A stretch of DNA of 17,179 nucleotides from Candidatus Altimarinota bacterium (GTDB lineage Bacteria; Patescibacteria; JAEDAM01; BD1-5; UBA2023): assembly GCA_018457335.1 (NCBI GenBank), contig JAGYHI010000020.1, positions 1-17,179 on the forward strand, given 5' to 3'. Below the pieces are notes generated by a model, which saw only the letters and a list, made by a program, of their open reading frames with translations, was not told the origin of the DNA and did no database searches. How positions within the stretch are numbered: position 1 is the stretch's first letter; each line of letters starts with the position of its first letter. Both the position numbers and the translations under genes were made by a program. Below are positions 1 through 5,622 of this stretch, piece after piece.

Positions 1-590
1 TGCTCGAAACAGCATGTATTTTACAAAAAGAGTGAGAAATTTCTGACGAAACTATCGAGGAAATTTCAAAAAATATGATTGGCTACGATCGCGACGGAGA
101 AGAACACTACAATCTCATTTCCGCGGTACATAAATCTCTGCGAGATAGCGATGGTGACGCTGGTGCCTACTGGATTTCTCGTATGCTCGTCGGCGGTGAA
201 GATCCCAGATATATTGCACGCCGGCTGATCAATTTTGCCAGTGAAGATGTCTTTTCTCCGGAGGCGATTATACTTGCAAATAGCGTCTATGAAATCTGCG
301 AAAAAGTCGGAATGCCTGATGCTGAATTGCCACTGCTTAATTTGGCATATTTTCTAGCGGATTTACCAAAAAATAATAAAATCTATGCGGCGCTTCCAAA
401 AATCCACGCTGATATCGCTGAATATGGAAAACTCCCAGTCCCAATGCACCTGCGGAATGCTCCAACGGAATTTTTGAAAGAACAGTGATACGGAAAATGA
501 TATGAATACGCACACAATCTTGAATCGAAAAAAAGCGAGCAAGAACACTTTCCAGAAGAATTGAAAGGTCGGAAGTATCGAGAGCAATAG
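1..590 (+). CDS. rarA: Replication-associated recombination protein A, C-terminal part (5' truncated by window edge)
   Basis: RarA (MgsA) is a clamp-loader-like AAA+ ATPase that acts at stalled replication forks. Only the last 195 codons are present (first complete codon at 3), covering the C-terminal tetramerisation region; the Walker motifs lie outside the window. Family hallmarks are visible: HYNLISAVHKSLRDSD, YWISRMLVGGEDPRYIARR, FASEDV, and LPVPMHLRNAPTEFLKE. UGA codons at 33-35, 486-488 and 498-500 must be read through. With UGA as glycine the tail becomes GYGKGYEYAH, the family motif, followed by HFPEELKGRKY and a UAG stop at 588-590. Under the standard code the protein would lose its conserved last 34 residues. 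No Trp is expected at these sites, which rules against a UGA-Trp code. Confidence 0.93.
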
Positions 591-597
591 AAAAACA

Positions 598-625
598 TTG
601 ACAAAATTATAATTTTGAATATAAT
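598..625 (+). promoter_or_regulatory. Perfect-consensus sigma70-type promoter downstream of rarA
   Basis: TTGACA at 598-603 and TATAAT at 620-625 are separated by 16 bases. This is the best promoter match in the arm. It begins 7 bases after the rarA stop and points towards nusA. The -10 box lies in the loop of a perfect 7-bp hairpin (TTTGAAT at 614-620 with ATTCAAA at 624-630). Expected transcription start is near 632, ahead of a stretch with no convincing gene. Confidence 0.7.
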
Positions 626-717
626 TCAAATTCAATAATTATTTTTTATATTGAAAACAGAATATTTAAATCCGGAAGTATGCAGAGGCATTAAACAAAA
701 ATACAATAAAAAGCGTA

Positions 718-843
718 ATGCTCACAAGGTGCGAAATACGGTTTCTAAAAACCTCAATGCTTGCATGAAAAAATGAGATTGAGAGCTTTCTCATGATAAA
801 AAACCGAAACAATCAAACGATTAAGGAAATATCTAATTTTTAA
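718..843 (+). CDS. Possible small protein, 41 residues (speculative)
   Basis: With UGA as glycine (codon 766-768) this frame runs from ATG to a TAA stop. Under the standard code it is only 16 residues. The product is basic and polar (MLTRCEIRFLK at the start, TIKEISNF at the end), with no membrane segment or known motif. The frame is open back to 670 without another ATG. There is no Shine-Dalgarno sequence, but most genes here lack one. It overlaps the hairpins of the candidate RNA, so chance openness in AT-rich DNA is a real alternative. Confidence 0.2.
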
Positions 844-902
844 AACTATGGAATATCTATCACTTAAAACGAGTATTTTGCTTTTAAAAATTGATATGAG
901 AT

Positions 903-930
903 TTGCTTTTTTCAAAAAAATCCATATACT
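903..930 (+). promoter_or_regulatory. Candidate nusA-proximal promoter
   Basis: TTGCTT (903-908), 16 bases, then TATACT (925-930). The predicted start near 937 is only about 11 bases before the terminator-like hairpin at 948-975 and about 66 bases before the nusA ATG. The same -35 sequence and spacing occur in front of corC. Confidence 0.5.
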
Positions 931-947
931 ACCATCTAGTAAGATAA

Positions 948-975
948 AAGACTGCTCTCGGGCGAGTCTTTTTTT
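948..975 (+). terminator. Intrinsic terminator or attenuator in front of nusA
   Basis: AAGACTGC (948-955) pairs with GC (962-963) and AGTCTT (965-970), with G964 bulged and a six-base loop, followed by an unbroken T tract to 975. It lies 28 bases before the nusA start and downstream of both promoter candidates, so any nusA transcript from them must pass through it. It may end an upstream RNA or act as an attenuator. Confidence 0.65.
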
Positions 976-1002
976 ACAAAATAATTCTTAATTTTTTATT
1001 TT

Positions 1003-2103
1003 ATGTTTGATTTACAAAAAATTGATGCGGCTGTTACGGCTATCGCTGTCGAAAAGAAAATCGATAAAGAGCGACTTGTCAGCATTATCGAAGATGCTAT
1101 TAAAACGGCTTATAAAAAAGATTTCGCTTGCAAAGAAGCAGAAGTCAATGTCCACCTCGATATGAAAACGGGTGCGATGGAAATCTCAATTCTTAAAACT
1201 ATCGTCGCGACAGAAGATGATGTAGAAGATGAAGATCTACAAATTTCTTATGAAGAAATCGGTGGCGAAGAGTCTGGATACGAAATCGGTGACGTCGTCG
1301 AACTCGATGTCTCTGATGATATCGAAGATACAGAAAGTTTTGGTCGTATTGCTTCACAAGCAGCCAAACAAGTCATCGTCCAAAAAATTGGTGAAACAGA
1401 AAAAGAAAAACTCTACCACCTTTTTAAAGATAAAGAAGATACCATCGTCAATATGCGAATCGAACTCGTTGAAAAAAATCGAGTAGTTTTTGATTACAAT
1501 GGACATCAAGTCGTCTTGCCAAAATCAGAGCAAAACGGAAAAGATCGATATACTCCAGGACAACGAATGAATCTCTATGTCCGAAAAGTTGAAATTGATG
1601 AAGTGCACGGTCCGCGAGTCATACTTTCTCGAAAAGATAAAGAACTCGTTGTAAAACTTTTTGAAGCCAATACGCCAGAACTTGACGAAGGACTTGTTGA
1701 TATTGTCTCTATTGCGCGAATCCCAGGAGCGAAAACAAAAATTATCGTTGCCAGTGATGACAGTGATATTGATCCGGCTGGATGTCTTATCGGTCCAAAA
1801 GGAACTCGTGTACGAACTATCGTCGACGAGCTTTTTGGTGAAAAAATTGATATCTTGAATTATACAACCAATCAAGAAGAAATGGTACGACGAGCACTTG
1901 TGCCAGGTATGGTCGAATCAATCGAAATTGACGATGAAAATACAACAATTATCGCGACTGTCACAGAAGAGGAAAAAGGAAAAGTCCTCGGACGAAATGG
2001 TACGAATATTAATATTGCTGGTGAGCTTCTCGGATACCGAATCAATCTTCAAACCCTCAAATCAGAAACAGATGAGAGCGAAGAGGAAACAATCGAAGAA
2101 TAA
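1003..2103 (+). CDS. nusA: Transcription termination/antitermination protein NusA
   Basis: NusA binds RNA polymerase and nascent RNA and controls pausing, termination and antitermination. The 366 residues show the usual order: an N-terminal polymerase-binding domain (about 1-140, opening FDLQKIDAAVTAIAVEKKID), an S1 domain (about 145-210, ending in the typical RVILSRKDKELVVKLF), KH1 with GPKG at 264-267 preceded by DIDPAGCLI, and KH2 with GRNG at 330-333. It ends in an acidic tail. There are no C-terminal acidic repeats of the E. coli type, so its length resembles the shorter NusA proteins of many other bacteria. No Shine-Dalgarno sequence precedes the ATG, only AT-rich sequence with TTCTTAATTTT. 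It ends in UAA with no internal UGA. The ferredoxin gene follows after 12 bases. Confidence 0.97.
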   Translation: MFDLQKIDAAVTAIAVEKKIDKERLVSIIEDAIKTAYKKDFACKEAEVNVHLDMKTGAMEISILKTIVATEDDVEDEDLQISYEEIGGEESGYEIGDVVELDVSDDIEDTESFGRIASQAAKQVIVQKIGETEKEKLYHLFKDKEDTIVNMRIELVEKNRVVFDYNGHQVVLPKSEQNGKDRYTPGQRMNLYVRKVEIDEVHGPRVILSRKDKELVVKLFEANTPELDEGLVDIVSIARIPGAKTKIIVASDDSDIDPAGCLIGPKGTRVRTIVDELFGEKIDILNYTTNQEEMVRRALVPGMVESIEIDDENTTIIATVTEEEKGKVLGRNGTNINIAGELLGYRINLQTLKSETDESEEETIEE

Positions 2104-2115
2104 TTTTTTTAAAAA

Positions 2116-2373
2116 ATGATTGACTGTAAGGTTTGCACTTGAAAAAGTTGTACTTCCAGCGGAAGTGCGTATATTTTGCAGCGGATAGAAAATGATAAAA
2201 TTGGAAACGAAGAAAAATATAAAAATCTCAATATCTCGACCTGCTCGTGTCAGTGAAAATGTAAAGAAGCAATCGTTGTAGTCGTGGATGACATTAAGTA
2301 TACTCGTCAAAATCCTGCCACGGTTTCAAAAATGCTTCGAGAAAAGGTGGAGAAGTGGAAAGCGAAGAAGTAA
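2116..2373 (+). CDS. Thioredoxin-like [2Fe-2S] ferredoxin (TRX-Fd family)
   Basis: A predicted small cytoplasmic electron carrier of 85 residues, visible only if UGA is glycine: codons 2140-2142 and 2254-2256 are residues 9 and 47. It then reads VCTGKSC near the start and CSCQGKC in the middle. Cys7 and Cys12, plus Cys45 and Cys49, match the C-x4-C and C-x3-C cluster ligands of thioredoxin-fold ferredoxins (NuoE-type), and IVVVVDDIKYTRQNPATVSKML matches the last strands and helix of that fold. Cys4 and Cys43 are extra cysteines. The gene starts 12 bases after nusA and is probably co-transcribed. The partner redox enzyme is not in the window. There is no Shine-Dalgarno sequence; stop UAA. Confidence 0.85.
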
Positions 2374-2387
2374 GCAAATTCTCTTAT

Positions 2388-2423
2388 TTTCCCCCTGTGA
2401 GAGGGGATTAAGGGGAGATTTTT
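2388..2423 (+). repeat. C/G-run palindromic element after the ferredoxin gene
   Basis: CCCCT (2392-2396) pairs with AGGGG (2402-2406); a further AGGGG follows at 2411-2415, and then a short T run. It is much richer in GC than its surroundings. It resembles dispersed intergenic elements and could work as a weak terminator for nusA-ferredoxin. Confidence 0.4.
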
Positions 2424-2436
2424 AAAAAATAATACC

Positions 2437-2553
2437 TGTCATCCTCGGGCTTGTCCCGGGGATCCAGCCAACAAACAAACTCCTCTTCCTTTTTGAATAA
2501 CATTCCACCCTCACTCCCTCTATACTTTTTGCTGCCAAAAAGTATCAAAAACC
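2437..2553 (+). repeat. Composite dispersed repeat, copy A
   Basis: It starts with a GC-rich palindrome, TGTCATCCTCGGGCTTGTCC ending in CCAG at 2467, then about 85 bases including AACAAAC, CTCCTCTTCC and the hairpin ATACTTTTTG/CAAAAAGTAT (2522-2531/2535-2544, approximate). The same order of blocks, with drift, recurs at 7337-7465 (copy B). It fills much of the gap between the ferredoxin gene and era. No open frame of note. Confidence 0.7.
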
Positions 2554-2760
2554 ATTTCTCTTATTCTCCATTTTTGGTTTTCATTCTCCTTCTCAATATT
2601 TCTAAAATTTGAAAACTCAAAATTTTTCTCCAAGAAATTTCTCAAACAGTTCAAATTTTTCCTATCGGATCGAAATACCTCGAAGATGAAAACGAAAAAA
2701 TCTCGAAATGAGAAACAAAAGAAAATTTGTAAAACCTTATCTCCTAAAATTTATCTCCCT

Positions 2761-3624
2761 ATGTCAAAAGTCGGTTATGTTGCTATCATCGGTCGTCCAA
2801 ATGCTGGAAAATCGACTTTTATCAATGCACTTATTGGGGAAAAAGTTTCGACGATTTCTCATAGACCACAGACGACACAGCGGCGGATTCATGCGATTTT
2901 TACCGATGAAGAAAAGGATTTACAGATTATTTTTGTCGATACACCGGGTATTCACGAAGTCGAAAATCCAGATCCAAAAAACATAAATCATCGTATCAAT
3001 TATGAGGCTTTTTCGGTTTTACGAAATGCTGATGTCGTGATGCGGCTGGTCGATCCGACTCGTCCCTACGGGAAAGAAGACGAAAAAATAGACGAACTTC
3101 TCTCTTTTTATGATACGCCGGTTTTCCGAGTTGAGACGAAGCAGGATTTGACAAAGTCTTATCCAGGAAAAGATATTGATTTGAAAATAAATTCTTTGAC
3201 AAGGGAAGGATTTTCCGATCTTCTCGATATGATCGCTACAAAACTTCCAGACGGACCTTTCCTCTACGATCCTGACATTTATACGGATCAGAGTATCAAT
3301 TTTCGTGTCAGTGAAGTGCTTCGTGAGACGCTTTTTCACACACTCGGCGAAGAGATTCCTTACGCTTGTTACAGTGAGATGGTGAGCATAGAAAATAGCG
3401 AAGACCTCCTAAAATTACAAGTAAATATTTTCACAGAAACCGAATCACAAAAAAAGATACTTATCGGAAAAGGTGGGAGAAAAATCCAGGAAATCGGCAC
3501 GAAGGCTCGTCACAGTCTCGAAGATATTTTTGACAAAAAAATATTTCTCGGACTTCGGGTCAAAGTCTCAAAAAACTGGCGAAAAAATGAGAAAATCCTC
3601 AATAATTTATTTCCAAAGAAATAA
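2761..3624 (+). CDS. era: GTPase Era, ribosome assembly factor
   Basis: Era binds GTP and the 3' end of 16S rRNA during assembly of the small ribosomal subunit. From ATG 2761 it has 287 residues. G1 is GRPNAGKS (11-18), the G2 region is around RPQTTQRRI (35-43), G3 is DTPG (60-63), and G4 appears as TKQD instead of the usual NKxD. The C-terminal KH domain has ILIGKGGRKIQEIGTKAR and LGLRVKVSKNWRKNEK, typical of Era. An in-frame ATG at 2686 would add 25 lysine-rich residues; I prefer 2761 because MSKVGYVAIIGRPN matches the usual Era start. Neither has a Shine-Dalgarno sequence. Stop UAA. The methyltransferase gene follows after 4 bases. I could not identify a promoter in the repeat-filled gap upstream. 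Confidence 0.95.
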   Translation: MSKVGYVAIIGRPNAGKSTFINALIGEKVSTISHRPQTTQRRIHAIFTDEEKDLQIIFVDTPGIHEVENPDPKNINHRINYEAFSVLRNADVVMRLVDPTRPYGKEDEKIDELLSFYDTPVFRVETKQDLTKSYPGKDIDLKINSLTREGFSDLLDMIATKLPDGPFLYDPDIYTDQSINFRVSEVLRETLFHTLGEEIPYACYSEMVSIENSEDLLKLQVNIFTETESQKKILIGKGGRKIQEIGTKARHSLEDIFDKKIFLGLRVKVSKNWRKNEKILNNLFPKK

Positions 3625-3628
3625 AAAT

Positions 3629-4246
3629 ATGGCTCAATATGACAATTTCGCAAAGACCTTTTCTCAGAGTCGCAAAAATATGCACTGGCAGGATCTTGAT
3701 GAGATTATTGATGATATAAAAGTAAATAATTTTAAGTCCGTTCTTGATATTGGTTGTGGAAGTGGACGATTTTTGGATATGTGTAAAAAGAAAAATTTTA
3801 CACCGCATTATCTGGGAGTTGATGCTTCTGCTGGGATGATTCAAGAGGCGCAAAAAAATCATCCAAATGCTGATTTTGTGATAACTCCAATGCAAAATAT
3901 TTCTGAAAATATTTGAGGAAAATTTGATGCTATTATTTTTATTGCTTCTTTTCATCATCTTGAAACGGAAAAACTTCGTCATCAAGTACTCAAAAATATT
4001 AAGAATTTTCTCGCTCCAAACAGAAAAATATACATGACCAATTGGAATCTTCGTGAGCAAGAAAAATATCAAAAATCCCAAACTTCCGATGGCGAATTTC
4101 AGATAAAAATTGGGCAGTTTTCTCGATATTATCATGGATTTACCCTACAAGAACTCGAAAGTTTATTTATGCAAAATGATCTAAAAATCGAAAAAAATAC
4201 CCGCTCAGAAAACGGGTATAATTTGGTTTCGTGGGTTGGGAATTAA
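3629..4246 (+). CDS. SAM-dependent methyltransferase, class I (possibly tRNA-wobble type)
   Basis: 205 residues when UGA 3914-3916 (residue 96) is read as glycine; under the standard code it splits into two fragments. Motif I is VLDIGCGSGRFL (about 38-49), the acidic strand-2 end is LGVDAS, and motif IV is GGKFDAIIFIASFHHL, immediately after the recoded codon. FQIKIGQFSRYYHGFTLQELESLF near the C-terminus recalls Trm9/ABH8-like tRNA methyltransferases, where a YYH-F-xxELexL stretch occurs, but substrate assignment is only a suggestion. It starts 4 bases after era, so it is probably co-transcribed, which fits an RNA-related role. The last codons overlap the terminator of the convergent VanZ-like gene. 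Confidence 0.85.
4191..4219 (-). terminator. Intrinsic terminator of the VanZ-like gene
   Basis: Read on the minus strand, ATACCCG (4219-4213) and CGGGTAT (4203-4197) form a perfect 7-bp stem with a nine-base loop, followed by seven T (4197-4191). It lies inside the 3' end of the convergent methyltransferase gene and 31 bases past the VanZ-like stop. Confidence 0.85.
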
Positions 4247-4249
4247 AAT

Positions 4250-4888
4250 TTATCGCTGTAATTTTTTCAAAGTTGGAAGGATTTTTATATATATTTTGTA
4301 GAGAAAAAAACCGAGGAGAAATCCGAGTGATCCAAGTATAATATCGTCGATATCAAAAGCAAAATATACCTTATATTGAAGAAGAAAATAGAACTCAATT
4401 ACAAGAATGGCTTGTAAAAATTCTTTACAAAAAGCAAGCCCAATTGCCCAAAGAATACTATTTTTTAGAGTTATTTTCCCTTGAGTAAGAAAAGGAAGTA
4501 AAAATCCAAATGGAATGAAAAGTGCAATATTTCCCCCGATAACTCTGATAGCATTTCTCGTGTTTTCTTCCCAGTAGGATTCTATGAGGTGTGGCGGAAC
4601 TACTTCTTTCGTTTGCATTTGTTCGAGCATTTTTTCCATAGAACCGTAGAGATAATCCTTGATAGTTTCAAATGGAATAATTTGAAAATGGACTATATGT
4701 TTAAATTGGATTGAATCATCTATAAATTCTCCATGAAAAACCTCATTTAAAAATGCAATATCTATAAAAAATATCATATAGACATAAAAGAGGCTATATA
4801 AGAAAATTCTCGTCATATTTGACCGTTTTTTGTAGTAGAAAAAACAGAAAAAGAGTGGGTAAAATAGGATACCAATAAGAAATGCCAT
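4250..4888 (-). CDS. VanZ-like family membrane protein
   Basis: 212 residues with about five membrane spans: residues 1-19, 27-48, about 117-135, 143-170 and 181-202. The region NIALFIPFGFLLPFL and the later FDIDDIILGSLGFLLGFF match the two conserved blocks of VanZ-like proteins. An inserted hydrophilic stretch (about 50-110) separates spans 2 and 3. The family is named after a teicoplanin-resistance accessory gene, but most members are uncharacterised, so I infer no resistance function. It is flanked by its own promoter (4945-4972) and terminator (4191-4219), so it is a single-gene unit convergent with era-methyltransferase. The start is preceded by TTCTTAATTTT-type AT sequence, as for nusA, with no nearby Shine-Dalgarno. 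Stop UAA; no UGA. Confidence 0.85.
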   Translation of the reverse strand: MAFLIGILFYPLFFCFFYYKKRSNMTRIFLYSLFYVYMIFFIDIAFLNEVFHGEFIDDSIQFKHIVHFQIIPFETIKDYLYGSMEKMLEQMQTKEVVPPHLIESYWEENTRNAIRVIGGNIALFIPFGFLLPFLTQGKITLKNSILWAIGLAFCKEFLQAILVIEFYFLLQYKVYFAFDIDDIILGSLGFLLGFFLYKIYIKILPTLKKLQR

Positions 4889-4944
4889 AAAAACAAAATT
4901 AAGAAATATTTTTATTTTTCTACTCCTAATATCTCATATTTTGT

Positions 4945-4972
4945 ATTATATGAAAATCTAAAAATTTGCAAA
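4945..4972 (-). promoter_or_regulatory. Promoter of the VanZ-like gene
   Basis: On the minus strand, TTTGCA (4972-4967), 16 bases, then a perfect TATAAT (4950-4945). The predicted leader is about 50 bases. It lies just past the terminator of the small membrane-protein gene, which gives separate transcription units. Confidence 0.65.
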
Positions 4973-4985
4973 TATTTAAAAAAAT

Positions 4986-5018
4986 AAAAAAAGACGAGTG
5001 ATAATAGTATCACTCGTC
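4986..5018 (-). terminator. Strong intrinsic terminator of the small membrane-protein gene
   Basis: GACGAGTGAT (5018-5009) and ATCACTCGTC (5002-4993) form a perfect 10-bp stem with a six-base loop, followed by seven T and more T-rich sequence. The UGA that ends the small frame at 5010 is in the ascending side of this stem. Confidence 0.9.
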
Positions 5019-5252
5019 AGATAAGATTGGGGTTTTTGAGGATTCTCTGATTTCATTGCAATCTTTCATTGTTTGATCAATTATTTTATCAAAGTCTTCT
5101 TTATCTGAAAAAAAGGTAACGAAAACTATAAAAAGTAAACCTCCCATCAAGAATATCACTATGAAAATCAAAAAAATAAAAAACTCCCCCATGGTTTGTA
5201 AAAAACCCATTTTTACTCCTACTTCTTTAAAAGATATTTCACAAACAACCAT
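5010..5252 (-). CDS. Small single-span membrane protein, unknown function
   Basis: An unrecognised protein of 80 residues from ATG 5252, or 66 from the internal ATG at 5212-5210 (residue 15). I prefer the internal start: AGGAG sits 5 bases ahead of it, the only good Shine-Dalgarno in the arm, and it gives MGFLQTMGEFFIFLIFIVIF. One strongly hydrophobic span is followed by a charged tail, DKEDFDKIIDQTMKDCNEIRES. It has its own promoter (5288-5315) and terminator. Oddly, the frame reaches UGA inside the terminator stem. If UGA is glycine here, as elsewhere, the frame stays open to UAG ending at 4926, beyond the expected end of the mRNA. Confidence 0.6.
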   Translation of the reverse strand: MVVCEISFKEVGVKMGFLQTMGEFFIFLIFIVIFLMGGLLFIVFVTFFSDKEDFDKIIDQTMKDCNEIRESSKTPILSDE

Positions 5253-5287
5253 TGTTTGTTCTTCATACTTTTTATGAAGTGGAGAGC

Positions 5288-5315
5288 ACTATAAAAAAAT
5301 AAAATTATTTGTCAA
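5288..5315 (-). promoter_or_regulatory. Promoter of the small membrane-protein gene
   Basis: On the minus strand, a perfect TTGACA (5315-5310), 16 bases, then TATAGT (5293-5288), five of six matching TATAAT. Predicted transcription start is near 5281, about 30 bases before the first ATG. It lies 22 bases past the phnA-like stop. Confidence 0.7.
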
Positions 5316-5336
5316 ATTTATTTTTTTAAAATAAAT
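5316..5336 (-). terminator. AT-only hairpin after the phnA-like gene (weak terminator candidate)
   Basis: ATTTATTTT and AAAATAAAT form a perfect 9-bp stem with an AAA loop, starting directly after the UAG stop of the phnA-like gene and touching the TTGACA box of the next promoter. It has no GC pair and no immediate T tract, so termination would be weak. Confidence 0.3.
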
Positions 5337-5588
5337 CTAAACTTTTTTAAAAAACTCGGTTCGTAGTACGATTTTTCCGCACTCGATCTCTTCTGGATTG
5401 TCAGTGAGACGAATATTTTTAAATTTTTCTCATTTTTTGATGTCACCTCCTCATTTTATTTTGAGAGGTTTGATAGCTATTACACTATCGCCAGACTGAA
5501 GTCTGTTTCCATTTGCATCAAAAACTTCGATTTCAGATGTATTGGTATCGTTATTTTCCGCGTACCAATCGTATTTTTTCTTTGCCAT
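5337..5588 (-). CDS. PhnA/YjdM-like protein, C-terminal domain only
   Basis: 83 residues once two UGA codons (residues 46 and 53) are read as glycine. The block VFDANGNRLQSGDSVIAIKPLKIKG, then GDIKKGEKFKNIRL, and finally IVLRTEFFKKV matches the PhnA domain (typically DSNGN-L-GDSV-KDLKVKG, KxGTKVKNIRL, LKSEFVKK). Both recoded positions fall on conserved glycines. The N-terminal zinc ribbon of full-length PhnA (about 110 residues, paired CxxC) is absent: there is no CxxC pair, and the start is AKKKYDWYAENND. PhnA proteins are not shown to degrade phosphonates despite the name, so function is unknown. It lies 34 bases after corC, probably in one operon. Confidence 0.82.
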
Positions 5589-5622
5589 AAATTTTTAAAT
5601 TAAAAATTAAATTACACATAAA

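Larger units (their letters stand above)
632..975 (+). ncRNA. Candidate structured RNA or long nusA leader (unidentified)
   Basis: About 340 bases lie between a perfect-consensus promoter (598-625) and an intrinsic-terminator-like hairpin with a T tract (948-975), without a recognisable protein. Paired segments are visible: CGGTTT 739-744 with AAACCG 801-806 encloses ATGC/GCAT (757-766) and ATGAGA/TCTCAT (773-778/789-794), like a three-way junction. A further hairpin pairs 858-869 with 882-896. I looked for landmarks of tmRNA and RNase P RNA and found none. It could be a small RNA, the nusA 5' leader, or the mRNA of the 41-residue frame at 718-843. Confidence 0.35.

Noticed and set aside
632..975. 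tmRNA or RNase P RNA in the geneless stretch
   Set aside because: Length fits, but I found neither the tRNA-like ends and TPsiC-type stretch of tmRNA nor the conserved core blocks of RNase P RNA.
2686..2760. Extended Era N-terminus from ATG 2686
   Set aside because: The extra 25 residues are lysine-rich and lie outside the family pattern; the start at 2761 matches the usual Era N-terminus. Without Shine-Dalgarno evidence it cannot be excluded fully.
4250..4888. Glycopeptide-resistance gene
   Set aside because: Only family-level VanZ-like similarity is visible; no other van genes are nearby, and most family members have no known resistance role.
5433..5450. AGGAGGTGA followed by an ATG inside the phnA-like gene (minus strand), an ideal-looking ribosome binding site
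   Set aside because: The frame from that ATG stops after four codons. The bases are explained by the coding sequence around the two recoded glycines.
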